A stretch of 64,000 bases of DNA from Eleginops maclovinus (taxonomy: Eukaryota; Chordata; Actinopteri; Perciformes; Eleginopidae), in contig NC_086360.1 of assembly GCF_036324505.1 (NCBI RefSeq), forward strand, positions 20,400,761 through 20,464,760, in the 5' to 3' direction. Below are positions 1 through 29,073 of this stretch, one piece after another. The notes below the pieces were generated by a model, which had not been told where the DNA came from, did no database searches, and saw nothing but the letters and a program-made list of their open reading frames with translations. A program made the position numbers and the translations under genes. Numbering within the stretch: the first letter of the stretch is position 1; each line of letters opens with the position of its first letter.

Positions 1-65
1 GATTGTGAGGTGACGAAGACTATTCTCTCTATTTGTATCTTTCCGTCTCTCTCTGTTTCCCTCAG

Positions 66-101
66 CCAGACTTCCCATCTCTGTATAAAGACCTCAACGA
101 G
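66..101 (+). other. Weak candidate exon at the window's left edge
   Basis: A good polypyrimidine tract and CAG (ending at 65) precede 12 open codons reading PDFPSLYKDLNE, followed by GTTTCT, a poor donor. The frame stays open to a stop at about 266. I do not recognise the peptide. It may be chance or the start of a longer 3' exon. Confidence 0.18.
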
Positions 102-10020
<9,919 letters not shown>

Positions 10021-10093
<73 letters not shown>

Positions 10094-10115
10094 GCGTGTG
10101 CGTGTGCGTGCGTGT
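10021..10115 (+). repeat. (TG)n microsatellite with TGTGCG variant tail
   Basis: About 68 bp of pure TG is followed by TGTGCG-type variant units to 10115. The C-containing variants are confined to the right-hand end. Confidence 0.97.
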
Positions 10116-10632
10116 CCCTGTCTCATATATATTCTCCCTTCCTATTAGATGGCTTCACACCCGACGATTCCTCTGGACTCCACTGACATCGGCTTTCATG
10201 CATGGCCTGCCTGCCTCTCTCCCTCTCCTTCTCCGCCTCTCACTTTCTCGCTCTCTCGGCCTCGACCATTAGAAACATCTTGGTTGTGTCAAGACATCTT
10301 TTAACCCCCCACTCCCTCCACCACCAGCCAGCTTACATGTTCAATACACCCCCACACCCCATACGCGCTCCATAACTTCCATCCCTTCTTCATCCCGTGC
10401 TCCCTTCACCCCTCACCTTCCTTGCCCCGGTGTCTCACCTCTACCACCTTACTCACCCACCTCCACCCTTGGCCTTCCACATGTGATGCTACTTCTCCCA
10501 TGAATCTGGCTTCTTAACCCCCGTCTCCCAACCCCACCCCTCCCTTTCTCTCTTCTTCCTGGACTCCCTCCTGTATCTGTTTTTGTGGCTATGCTTGGGT
10601 AGTTGATTTGGTCTGATTTCTCTTTGATGAAA

Positions 10633-10648
10633 ACACTAGGGGGCACTG
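10633..10648 (+). promoter_or_regulatory. Possible CTCF site
   Basis: ACACTAGGGGGCACTG matches the CTCF core consensus (CCASYAGRKGGCRS) at all but the first position. Single motif matches are common by chance; no binding data are available here. Confidence 0.35.
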
Positions 10649-10825
10649 CCTGTCCTTTGTTACCCCTTTCTTTCCCTTAGCAGGCATTGAAGTGTGTATT
10701 TTTGTGTGCATGTGTTCTACGTGTGTCGGTGTACTCGTGCATGTGCTCCTGTTTGTTTGTATTTTGTTAAAAAGCAGTCCCTTGTCTGTAATGGATGACA
10801 CAGATCTGCATGCAAACAGACAGGA

Positions 10826-10855
10826 AGGCAGGCAGGCAGGCAGGCAGGCAGGCAG
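10826..10855 (+). repeat. (GGCA)n tetranucleotide repeat
   Basis: About seven GGCA units, starting GGAAGGCAGGCA. Confidence 0.93.
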
Positions 10856-11715
10856 CAGGTCTCTGGTGGTCCTTACCCCCCTGTCCCTTCTTCCACTCCC
10901 TGTTTCTGTGCGGTGAACCCAGGGGTGTAGGTTAATGAAAAGGGCTTGGACCACCGAGAGGAGCGACAGTCAACTCCCAGACACCTCTGCTCACCTCCAG
11001 CCCTCAGAGACCCTTTCTCCATGACAGGCCCCCTCTCCCTTCCTCGCTCCCTACCTCGGCCCTCTTTCCCCTGGGTCACACGACGTTGTCTGGTTGCCCG
11101 TTTCCCGCAAAACACAGTTCACCCAGCGTGGCGTAGACAAAGGAAGATAAACTAAAAGAGAGCTTGTTGCATTTCTTGAGTGGATGAGAGATTCTGTTGG
11201 TTTTTTTTAAACGTATGAGAGTGGCTGCCCTCCTGTATAAAAAGATGGGGATATAGACAAGGGACATCCGATCATGACACCTGAATGGAAAGGAGGGGAC
11301 TAAGAGGATCCAGACCTTTTGTTTTTACTCTGCTGGCTGCCCACCTTCATGTGGTCACGTCACAGCTATTGTCTCTGAATCTTTTCTGGACACAAAATCC
11401 AAACAACAATAGTGGTCATTCTCACTTCCCTCCTGTGTCCTTAAGTTTGCTAATGAACCTGATTATTTTTGAAGGAAACTTTGAATTATTGATTTGTTTT
11501 GGGATTTTTTTTTTGTGGTAAGCAGACAACTGATGAGGGGTGTTTGATAGTGCTAATTGGCAGCTCCCGTCCATGCAGTGTGTGGTTGGTGGTGGGTTGG
11601 GGCTGGGCGAAGTGAAGCGCTGCTATTGTTTAGAGGTGTCAAACCCAACACAGAACAAAGAGGATGGGAGAAATGTGCTGTGCTCGCCTATCAGTGTGCT
11701 GAAAGCAGTTAAAGT

Positions 11716-11786
11716 ACACACACACACACACACGCACACATAAATATATACTATATATATGTATGGATGCACATGTGTTCGTCCAA

Positions 11787-11822
<36 letters not shown>
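11716..11822 (-). repeat. Compound CA / AT / CA repeat
   Basis: A CA block with one G (11716-11740), an AT-rich patch (ATATATACTATATATATG), a short spacer, and a second CA block (11789-11822). Confidence 0.92.
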
Positions 11823-11823
<1 letters not shown>

Positions 11824-11984
11824 TCAGCACATTACCTGGAGTCACACCCCGCCAGCGTTAACTCACACTGACATGCACACACTCATACACACAGAAACAC
11901 CCACAAGCGCACTCATGCACACTCATAGACAAACAGCCCTGAAAATGACAAGATAATCACCACATTCAAACTTACCTTCAGCTC

Positions 11985-12400
11985 CGGGTAAATGCCTTTC
12001 TCTGAGATAAACTAATAAATATACTGTTTTCTTTTCAAATGTTCTCCACTGAAGGCCCTAATTACCATACACTGACAAAGACCTGACAGAGGTGTTAGTT
12101 AAAAAGGTAATTTGACTACAAGTAGGAGTTTGGGTGGGAAAAAGGGTCAGTGTGCTTTACCCCCCCAACACCCCCCATCCGCCTCTCTCTTTAATGGTTT
12201 ATTCACGCTTTTCGAGGACTTTTTGCATGATTGACTGACAAGGTCTTTTTCCGAAATAGCATCTTCAGTAATGAGAAATAATTGACTCCCTAATCAAAAA
12301 AAGGGTTCATGGAATCCACAAACCCAACTGTAATCTTCTGTGGCATTTCCAGCAGAATTGACAGTCCTCATAGCTTCAGGCTCTATACCACTTTGATTTA
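11985..12400. promoter_or_regulatory. Candidate conserved non-coding element
   Basis: Two unique blocks (about 11985-12120 and 12190-12400) contain CCTAATTACC, GTAATTTGAC, GATTGACTGACA and AATAATTGAC. They are separated by a C/A-rich patch. The call rests on composition only. Confidence 0.3.
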
Positions 12401-12450
12401 ATTGCTTTTTTTTTTTTACAAGATTAATAATATACTTTATACTGAATGTT

Positions 12451-12476
12451 GTGTGTGTGTGTGTGTGTGTGTGTGT
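12451..12476 (+). repeat. Short (GT)13 microsatellite
   Basis: 26 bp of perfect GT followed by CCTGTATG and more degenerate TG. Confidence 0.93.
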
Positions 12477-13759
12477 CCTGTATGTGCTTGTGTGTTTGTG
12501 TGTGAGATTTCCTCCACCTCCTCTCAGGCTTTGTTTTTAATCAATAATATCACTTGAAAAGCACTTCAGCGGTGTAATGCTTTTTTGTTGACTTTTTACA
12601 TTTAATTCATTAAGGGAAATCACTTTGGTTATTGTATTATTTACAAAAAAGTATATTGCTGTGGTTGTTGTACACATTATTTTCATAAACTCCAGAATAA
12701 AATGTTGCAAAGAATAACAAAAGTACATTATTACTTGAGGGTGCCGTCATGTTTTATAAAAAATATAGTTTCTACTTTAAAAACGGCATAACAATGATAG
12801 TAGTAACAACAATAATAATAATGATGATTATTATTTGTTAGTGTTAAAATTGTTATTATTAGTTTAGATTTATGTTTAGTAATGGGAGTTATCTATTTTA
12901 ATATCAGTATGCCGTGTTTAATTAATTCAAACATTATTTTCTTACTTTTTGACTTTTTTATCCTAAAGTAAAAACCCAAACTTAATTCTTTCAATTGTTT
13001 AAACATATAGAATAAGATTTGTTATTTAAAGCTAAATGTATTTACCTTCTTTCGTGGTGAATTGAAAACAATCTGAACTGGAACTGTTTGTTTTTCCGTT
13101 TTTTCTGTCTCAAGACTAATTGAATTGCTTTGTATTTTCTTATACCCTACATAAATGTTCTTCTAATAATTTTGTTGATTTATTTAAACAATATAATAAT
13201 TTAAGTGTGCCTCGAGAACGGAAAAGTTTTTACAAGATGGGAAAAATTAACTTGTAGCTTCCTCCAGCCTGTCCGATATGTAATATGGCCTCAGCCGCTT
13301 CTCCCTCTAATTCTTTTCTGACTCATCCTTTCGCTCGTTAAAAAGCTGTTTTAAATCATGGCTAGTGGCAATGAGAAGTTAATTTCAGATTGTTATATTT
13401 CCATTAATTTCAGTTGGCCTTCTGTAGTTTCCCGTAGACTCTCCTTCTTTTCAGCACAGAGGGATCGCAGGGCCTGTTTTCTTTTTTTATTCTTGTTACT
13501 GGGACTCTTTCTTTTCCCTTGCCCCACAGCACAGGAGACGAGCAAATATGAAGGAGTAGAGTTGATAGCTGAAAGGAGGAACACTCTTTTTCACTTTCAT
13601 TAGCACTGTCTTTTACCCCTCCTCCCCTTTCCTTTCCTTTTTCCCCCATTTTTTTTTTATGTCCACGAGCGGCTTCTTAACCAGAAATGGGTGGAGTGGC
13701 CCTGGAAGTTTAAACAAAACACCTCCCCTGAGAATCCAACTCCTTCAGCCCTACAGGGA

Positions 13760-13795
13760 CACACACACAACGAACACACACACACACACACACAC
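13760..13795 (-). repeat. Short interrupted (CA)n microsatellite
   Basis: Two CA blocks are separated by ACGAA. Confidence 0.92.
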
Positions 13796-14425
13796 CTGAT
13801 TTACCAGTACTGTGCAGAGCAGCAGGCGTCTCCAGATTTGTTGTTTTTCGTTTAATTTCCCTCCTCTTCTCCTCCCTCATTCACAGCTAAGGTGAAAAAA
13901 AGTCCACTGAGATTTTTCGTAGATTTGGCTATTAGCAGGCTCCACCTTTACAAAACACTTACAGTAGCTGGACTTCATGTGTTGATTTGTGTAGTACGAA
14001 AGTGAATCTTTCAGCAACAGTGATGTATAAAAACAACAAGTAATGGGCATGTCTTGATAATAACAATAAAAGTGTAAAAAGTCACACAATAGTTCAAATT
14101 TAGCTCTACTTCACCTCCTCACAAATTTAGAAGAACCAAGTGAAAATTCCACATCATAGCTTGTTGAAATTTTCTCACTGCACCCCAATTTAGAAATTTT
14201 GGCTTGGATACCAACTGTGCGCTCAGTTAGTACAAGGAATCAGTGTGTATCAGCCCCTAAGGGTGTGTGTGTCTTTGTGTGTGCGTCTCAGAAATGGACA
14301 GCAGTACCCGATGGATATTTAACACATTAGCTTTGGCAGAGCTGAGAGTGGTGTGAAAACACACTGATTTCCTAAGTGGCAATCATATCAGCCTCGCCTT
14401 TAGAGAGGCAGCAGAGAGCAAACAT

Positions 14426-14471
14426 CTGTGTGTGTCTGTGTGTGTGTGTGGGGTGTGTGTGAGTGTGTGTA
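14426..14471 (+). repeat. Degenerate TG repeat
   Basis: TG blocks interrupted by TCTG, GGGG and GAG; it looks like an old, decayed microsatellite. Confidence 0.85.
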
Positions 14472-15029
14472 TGTTCAAACTGTTGTTTTTTATTATTTGT
14501 GGGTACAAAATACCAGAATAAACTGAGCTTTTATTATTGTTTTATTTTGGCTACAACCCACAATATTTATTTCACTTTTATTTCATTCAATACGTTCTCT
14601 TCGTCTTGTGTTTTTTGTTATACATATTTCTTCACGTTTTACTTCATCGCACTACAGTTTTATTTGATGTTTTACATTTTTCCATCTCTCTTTCTACCTG
14701 TGTCTTTCTTTCTGCATCTCCCTTCTTCCTCGGCTAGCTCAGGGTTTCATTGTTTGCGGCATCAGCCTGCTCTGCATGTGTGCTTCCCTCTTCGCCTGTC
14801 AGTAGTAAGCTGTCTCCTCCCTGCTAGGGTTCAGGAACCACTTGGTTCTCCCCGCTGTCAGTATCACCCTGAGTAACGACACAAAGGTCTCAGCCTCCTC
14901 CTCCACCCACCCTAGTTAGGCCCACTCGCTCGCTCACTCCCTCCCTCCGTCAGTCCCGTTCTCCCTTGCCCTATCCATCCTCGTCTCCAGCCGAGAGTCA
15001 CCCATCCGAAACTATGTTAAAACAGGGTC

Positions 15030-15790
15030 ATCCCCCGGCGTGCACTTAAAGGCTGTCCCTTTAACCTGCTCTGAAATACTTACGGCTATTATTATAGCTT
15101 ATAAATCATTAAGAAGTTTAATTATACGAAAATTTCATGGTGGAAATGTGCAAGCTGACACATGGGAAGGGGAATTTAATGGGCCAGCAAGTCCCAGCAC
15201 CGTGAGGGAAAATATTGAGGTTAGGTTTCTATTTTATAGCATTGCCGGAGGGTTGGGAGACAAGAAAGGAACACTTTCAGAATGAGAGAAAAGGCAAAAG
15301 GAGAGGATGAGGCCTAGCCTGTATCCAATGCGCGAAAGTAACTTTCTTCTACACTCTGTAGACCAAAGCTGTTAATATGGCCAGTTGATTTGGGAATGAT
15401 GAAAACATTGCCCAGCGTACCTTGTGCTGGTTTTCTTAACTAAGATGTATTGTAATTAACACAAGACTTTAATTAGTCGCCATGCCGTAATTTCACTTCG
15501 TTAAGGAATGCTGCCTAATTAGAAATTAACATTTGGAGAATTTCTGTAATTGCTATCGCCAAACATTAGATTAACATCCCTAACTGCTTATGTTACAAAA
15601 CGTCCAGTGTCCACTTTCTTAATTGTGTCAATATCATTTCAATGTGAACATTATAGGGGTATTAATACGGCTCGAGTAACTTGAGCAACAGCTACCACTC
15701 TTTTAAGTGTGACAGAAATGTAAATTGATCAAACTGTTGGGAGTTAATATCATTAACACATTCTGCAGGTGCTAATTAGAAATTAATTGA
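15030..15790. promoter_or_regulatory. Candidate conserved non-coding regulatory block, TAATTA-rich
   Basis: This is unique, low-repeat sequence with at least five TAATTA homeodomain-type cores and an exact 15-bp direct repeat (CTAATTAGAAATTAA at 15515-15529 and 15772-15786). The texture resembles vertebrate developmental enhancers and differs from the pyrimidine-rich, microsatellite-filled DNA around it. Conservation cannot be tested here. Confidence 0.4.
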
Positions 15791-18039
<2,249 letters not shown>

Positions 18040-18300
18040 GGATTACCATTCAGTTTTCTCCCAATTATCTAGTGGCTTTCGCTGCCTTTGACACATAATT
18101 ATCAAAGGCCTAAATAATTGTCTTTATTATTGCTGGTGTTTAGATGTAGCATCAGCGGAGCAGTCGCAAGCAAGGGAGCGTCACAGGGAGAGGAGAGAAA
18201 TTAGGTATTTATCTCGACCAGAGATTAGTTTAGCATGCTGTTAAATGATGTCTCGTCGCTTATTCCAACTCCTCGTCCAGATAAATAAACATGATTAATA
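18040..18300. promoter_or_regulatory. Candidate conserved non-coding element
   Basis: Unique sequence with repeated AATTAT/ATAATT cores, an ATCAAAG (TCF/LEF-like) core near 18102, GATAAATAAACA (forkhead-like) near 18279 and ATGATTAATATG near 18289. The call rests on composition only. Confidence 0.35.
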
Positions 18301-18518
18301 TGCTCCCCTTCCCTCCTTCATGCACACACCCCACACTAACGTACATACACACACTCCCATCACATATCACATACATCGTCAGTGGCGAAAATAAGATTAT
18401 ACACAACAAAAAGTTTAGCAATTAGCTGGCTTTGTGGCAGGAAGTAGCTGAAAGCGCTAAACACTGTACTTTGGTGAGGGCCATGTGAAAGGTCAGGTTC
18501 AAGATACAGGGGTTAAAG

Positions 18519-23076
<4,558 letters not shown>

Positions 23077-23193
23077 ATGAATCAGAGGGAAATCGAGGTG
23101 AAGGAAAAGGTTTGTGCTGTTGCTCTGACTGACTCGGCTCACAATATCTGGCTGCAGGAGACCAGCAAAGGCACACAGGATTGGATGCAGCAG
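23077..23193 (+). other. Candidate internal exon, 39 codons
   Basis: A T-rich tract ending TTTTTTTTGGCAG lies directly before it, and CAG|GTGAAA follows. The segment is exactly 117 nt and fully open in phase 0, with the peptide starting MNQREIEVKEKV and ending TQDWMQQ. No family is recognised. In its favour: both splice signals and a length that is a multiple of three. Against it: no recognisable domain and no neighbouring exon. Confidence 0.3.
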
Positions 23194-23774
23194 GTGAAAT
23201 GACCACACGTGCAAACACACAAACACTGACTGAAGGGAAACAAAGACACTGCAAACTGTGTAGGGATCTATTCCTGAGCTCCCATCTCATCATGTAAATT
23301 CACCCAGCAGTGAGCAGAGGTCTCTTGGATATTGCTCCTCTCTGATTTCTCCCTGCACCAACCCACTGACCTTCACAAGTACCCCTGACCAACAGCTAGC
23401 TTTAGAAGTCATAGAGACCCATTGTTTGCATGTTTTCCCTCGCTGGCTATATATATATTTTCTTCACAAGAGCCCACTTTTTCTTCCTGGGTGCATGTCA
23501 ATGAATAACTAAGATGGTCATCTCTCGCTGGTGCGTGTGTATGCGGCTGGGCATGCATATGTGCATGCATGCATTTGTTTATATGTGCTATGTGTGGGTA
23601 AGAGTGTGAGATAGAATGCACGTGCACATGTGCATTTGTGTTAGCTTCATTTTAGCTCTTGCCCTTTCTGGTGTGACCTCTGCGCCATATGCAGCACCTG
23701 GGCTCACTCAGTATGCACATACAGATGAGGACCATCCAAGACCAGAGCTGCTCGAGAGCCAGAGATGCAAATGT

Positions 23775-23777
<3 letters not shown>

Positions 23778-23844
<67 letters not shown>

Positions 23845-23851
23845 ACACACA
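23778..23851 (-). repeat. (CA)n microsatellite
   Basis: 66 bp of perfect AC/CA on the plus strand, then one missing A (CACCACACAC) and a short tail. This is one of the few long arrays here with CA on the plus strand. Confidence 0.97.
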
Positions 23852-24829
23852 CTCACTTTATTTGTATTACATCCTCTTTTATATCCCTTGCCTTTTGTTT
23901 TTTGCTATTTCTGTCATCTCCCATTTCAAATGACTGTGTGGTTTGTGCATTGAGTGTGTATGACTTGTTAGTGAATGTGTATGTACTGTATGATAGTTTG
24001 AGTGGTGGGGATTCAAGGTTGCACTGGCCCCCTTCTCCTTGTCTGGCATTTCCTATTTTTGATTCATCTAAGGGATGTTCGGGACGCAGCATAATTGAAA
24101 TGTTAAGTGATTTTCTATTTGTGATGATTACCCAGAACAATAAATCTGCAATAACCTTCTTTGTCCAGTCAGAGTTAGGGGACAGGAAAGGATTCACTCT
24201 CTCTTATTCATTAACCCACAGCAATTTTTTGGCTGACCTAGAGGAGCTCACCTAATGAAAGGGAATTTTGATAAAAACGCTTACTACATTCTATAGATTT
24301 CTTCTGATTTCAGCCTTGGTTTAGTTCGTCCTCTTTTCCCAAAATGCTTAATTAACTGCCTTAACAATACTTTTCGAGGCTCACTTTTCTAAAAGTGCAC
24401 TCATTACTGTTTGCCAATTCCAAAGCAATGTCTATACTCTATGTATTTCTCTTAGGGACCATTAAACTCATTATGTAAATCATTACATCAATTTTATTTA
24501 ACAACAACACAAAAATGTGTTTTATGTCCTGAACTTCTAACTTTAACTAAATCATCAGGAAAGACGACAGTGCTGATGCATCTTCCTCTTTCCATCTAGA
24601 GAGATGGTTAGAAAAAAATTATACTACTGAATAATATTTTCAGTCAAACATAGTGTTATCCATATTAATTTAAAGCAAGATCGAGACAACTATTAATGGT
24701 AAATACTGAAGATCCGATTAAGGGGAAGAATAACAAAAACATTTTATTACATTTTCAAAACCAATAAAATAATTTAAATGACTGAAAATCAGTATTTCAT
24801 CGAGTCCCTGGCTTCTTGGCATGGAACAT

Positions 24830-25070
24830 GCTCCAGGCCAGCATTAGGATTGAGTTAAATCCATTAATGTGTCACTAGTCATTTACATTAGAAACCAATG
24901 CTTTGTATGTGCAGTGATTCCACCAAAAGGTCATGGTCTGTGATCCACCCAATATGCAAATGATCGCCGGCTTTCTATCATTGGCTTGGTTTTCTGATGT
25001 CTAGCTTTGAATGACTTCACATGCATGCAGTTGTTATTGCACATAGAACCCCTAGTAATTCTCTTTTTTA
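24830..25070. promoter_or_regulatory. Candidate conserved non-coding element with an octamer site
   Basis: Unique sequence containing ATGCAAAT (octamer, POU-type core) near 24954, CCATTAATG near 24862, an AAAGGTCATGG nuclear-receptor-like half site near 24925 and CATTGGC near 24979. The call rests on texture and motifs only. Confidence 0.35.
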
Positions 25071-25554
25071 CCTTCTTTGTATACATCTATATCAATGACC
25101 CATACACGGCTGGATTTTGAACGTAAACAACACTTGGATTGCTCACTAGAGTACAAGAATACACAACACACACAGGAAGGGCAGAAGGTGTCGCACATCA
25201 CAGAGGGGAGCTAGCAGTGAACCCTGCATAATGCCCTGGGTGGTGTATAAATGTGGGTGCCTGTACGAGTGGGGCCATGTGAGGTCGGGGCACCCCAGCA
25301 GTGCACTGCTCTGTTCTCCTCGGACAGAGATAATTCCCTCCCTCCGGGGTTCATAAGGTCACTGGATGGTGGGATAGAGCATAGAAAAGAGGAAAGTGAA
25401 AGAGAGGAGATGGGATTTGGAGATCTGCTCCTGCTGGGCAAGGTTATGTAGACCAAATGGGTCAGACGAGGGGCAACTGACGTCACCGCCAGGATACAAA
25501 ACACAGAGTGAAGGTGAAAGAAAGAAAATACAGCCGGGATATATATATATAGAT

Positions 25555-25577
25555 ATGGATGGAGTCTCTTTACTTCT

Positions 25578-25614
<37 letters not shown>

Positions 25615-25635
25615 AAGTAAAGAGACTCCATCCAT
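25555..25635. repeat. Inverted repeat: 23-bp perfect arms around (TA)16
   Basis: The left arm (25555-25577, starts ATGGATGGAGTCTC) and right arm (25613-25635, ends GAGACTCCATCCAT) are exact reverse complements. The 35-bp centre is CCT plus a self-complementary TA run, so nearly the whole 81 bp could fold into one hairpin or extrude as a cruciform. It is either a very short MITE or a quasi-palindrome grown around an AT repeat; I see no clear target duplication. Confidence 0.93.
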
Positions 25636-25948
25636 TCAGTGATACAGAAAGAAATAAAGTATGAGAAACGTTCAATTATTTAGTTCCCGTTGACTGCCGC
25701 AGAGAAACCACAGGTTAGAACTGTGGAAAAGAAAAACAAAAAGACAGGTAGGATATGAATGGAGTGAATACAGATGGAAGAAAGAGATGAAGAGATGTAT
25801 GTGGAGATAGATGAGTAGCATAGTGAGGAGAAGTAAGTGGGAGAGAGAAATGCGAATGATGGTGTACAGCTGGCAGCCTGTCACAGTCTCCAAGGTGTCT
25901 CCTGTCACTGTGCTGGCCTGCTGTCACACTCTAGTGGCCTGCCCAGAG

Positions 25949-26042
25949 CACACACACACACAAACACACACACATACACACACACACACACACACACAAA
26001 TACAGACACACATACACACAAATACAGACACACATACACATA
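25949..26042 (-). repeat. Imperfect CA-rich repeat with a 22-bp duplication
   Basis: Interrupted CA repeats (CAAA and CATA variants), then two copies of a 22-bp unit that starts AAATACAGACACACAT, at 25998-26019 and 26020-26041, differing at the last base. Confidence 0.9.
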
Positions 26043-26631
26043 CAAAGTACACTATGGTCATGAATAAACCATCCTAATCCATAGAGATTATACAGCAACT
26101 GGGGGAGGTGGGAGAGAGGCAGACACAGAGAGAGTGAGCAAGAATTGATACTCAGGACTACTTTCTGAGAAGTTAGGTAGCAGGCTGTCATGTGTGTTAT
26201 GGTTTGGAAGACTTTTGTACACTTGGCAAATAGTTTTTTTGCCTTGGGACTCCGTTCTGTTTGCTTTCAGAAAGAAAAATCGGACATATGTTTGGGTTTT
26301 TATTTGCATTCAGATCTATAGAACAGTTTCCATTAAAAAAAGACCAACAAGATCATTTTTTTTTTAAAATGAAAATGTCGTATGTTTTATATCGCCTTTT
26401 TACATTGTGATTATAAAGGCCTGTTTATGAACAATGGTGAACCAGAGTTCATGATATCTGGTATAATGGAGTTTATGAAAGGTAGGGAGTACCCATCCCT
26501 TTTTAGAGGCTGTATTCCTGTGACTCTTACATGTGTAGTGGATGTGGACACCTATGAGAGACCTATTTGGTCCTTGTGAAGGCTCCATTAGATCACCCTG
26601 CCTTCAGCTAAGTGCAGTGTTTTGTGTCCAT

Positions 26632-26850
<219 letters not shown>

Positions 26851-26902
26851 CATGTGTGAGCATGGCTTCCACTCTGACTTGCAGAAAACAGCAGGTAGTG
26901 GA

Positions 26903-26903
<1 letters not shown>

Positions 26904-26966
<63 letters not shown>

Positions 26967-26980
26967 CCGCCCGCCCGCCC
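26904..26980 (-). repeat. (CA)28 followed by (CCGC)n
   Basis: 56 bp of perfect CA (26904-26959) is followed by AACACA and a short CCGC tandem at about 26966-26980. It is complementary to the TG array just upstream, so a transcript or single strand could fold into a long stem. Confidence 0.96.
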
Positions 26981-27524
26981 ATAAACACACATATATAAAC
27001 ATAACAAAGAAGGCTAAATAGCATCACTCATTGGTAGAGGGGTAAATCTGACACCTGCTTTTCATTAGCAACCTCAGAGCATACTTTTAGTTTGATGGTT
27101 GGTTTTAGCACTTAGCTTTAGCTTCTTACTGACCACTTTAAACTTTTTTCTTGGATAATTTAGGTAATTGACTTTAGGTGAAACAAACTGCACTCTGCAA
27201 CAATGTTTCACAGGGGTATATGTACTGTATGTTTTGCATATCCATCAGAGCTCCCTAAAACACACACGTACTTACATGCACAGAGCAGCAGAGGTGGGGG
27301 GATAGTCAAATCTGTTTACATGTTTGTTTCTCTGTCTGTCTTTGGTTCAATGGCGCCATTGATCGGCAGCAAGTTGCTTGAAGTGATGATGCTATGCGTC
27401 AGAGGCAACCGATGCAATGTGCCATCCTTTTGTCACATTGCCCTTCTCTAATCCAAGCCAGCAGGCCTTGCCTTTATGTGACTGCTGTTATGCCTGCGGT
27501 CTCCCACAGCACTGTGGCTCTCTG

Positions 27525-27710
<186 letters not shown>

Positions 27711-28740
27711 ATTTATGCAAGAGTTTGCGTGCACATGTGTGTTGTTGCCTTGACAAATCTATTCAAACCCCGGCCTCCCTGCCTCCATTGGTGGCAATGG
27801 TGAAGGTGAAGGGGGAGGGAAGAAGGCCCTTTGAAAGACTCCCCTCTCTCCAGCCGCCTTTAACCCACTGCTCCACAGCCCAGCTGACATCTTCCTCCAG
27901 ACAGACTGAATGAATTAAAGGAGATACAATGAGACACTTGATGTAGCAGTCAAGGAGCCCCACTGGTTCTGTGCGGCTCTACACCGCTCTGCCCTCAAGC
28001 CCAGGCTCAGAGTGAGCACATCTAGGGCAAAGCAAAGGATCTAAAAATACACAAAGTTCCTCTGTTTACCAAGATGACTTGTCATCTTCTCACAATACTA
28101 CCCCCCCAACCTCCTCCCCTTCATTCCCCTTCATCTCTCTGCCAAACTTTATTCAACTCTCCTCGACTGCACTTATGTTATATCCCTTATGTAACTAACC
28201 ATTTTTCCAATAGGGTTGAACAAATTAAACTTAAAGGAAAACTGAAAGGCTATTTCTATTATTAAAAAGACAGATTCAGTTTGTGCTTAATTGTATTTTG
28301 ATTGGATAGGAATATATCTCAAGTCAAACTTTATTTTAATAACAGAACTTTTTCCCAACAGAATGGTGTTTACTTGTATATTATGAATAAGGATTTGCCT
28401 ACATGGTCCAGATGTGTTATCATGATCATCTCTTGCAGTGAGTTTCTTAAACATTTTATAAGCTTAAAGTACACCAATAACTATGGAAAAAAATAAGATA
28501 TGGTAGACAGTTACAGAAACTTATAACATAAAACAACAGTAAAGAGGGGCTCAATAAGGTGTCAAGTATATTTATTGTTCCTGTGTACCTGTACTTACAC
28601 AGAAATAAATCAACATATCTGGGAGTAGGTTGTGTGTGTGCATGCGTGTGTGGGTGCCTGGGCATTTGTGTGGAGGGGTGAACTTGAAGGATGACAGCTG
28701 AGAAGAAGTGTGATGTGACCCTGAATGTTTTGCATGTATT

Positions 28741-28933
<193 letters not shown>

Positions 28934-29050
28934 ACATGCGTGTGTTTTGGAGGAGTTGAGTTGGGAGACATTTCATAGATCTTTCTATCCTGTCCCTCCC
29001 TTTTAAGGACCTTGGGAGTCAGGGTTGCTGAGGGCAAAAATGTGTAATCG

Positions 29051-29073
29051 TGTGTGTGTGTGTGTGTGTGTGT
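29051..29073 (+). repeat. Short (TG)n microsatellite
   Basis: About 23 bp of perfect TG after AATCG. Confidence 0.93.

Larger units (their letters stand above)
10116..11715. other. Non-coding, strongly pyrimidine-rich stretch
   Basis: About 10160-10560 is mostly C and T on the plus strand, with many CCCC and CTCC blocks. It also contains the GGCA repeat and the possible CTCF site. No gene is seen. Confidence 0.5.
12477..15029. other. Non-coding stretch with an AT-rich core
   Basis: About 12590-13230 is very AT-rich and includes an AAT/ATG trinucleotide patch (about 12808-12834). About 13240-13430 is unique TAAT-containing sequence that could be regulatory. About 14880-14960 is pyrimidine-rich. 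No gene is seen. Confidence 0.5.
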
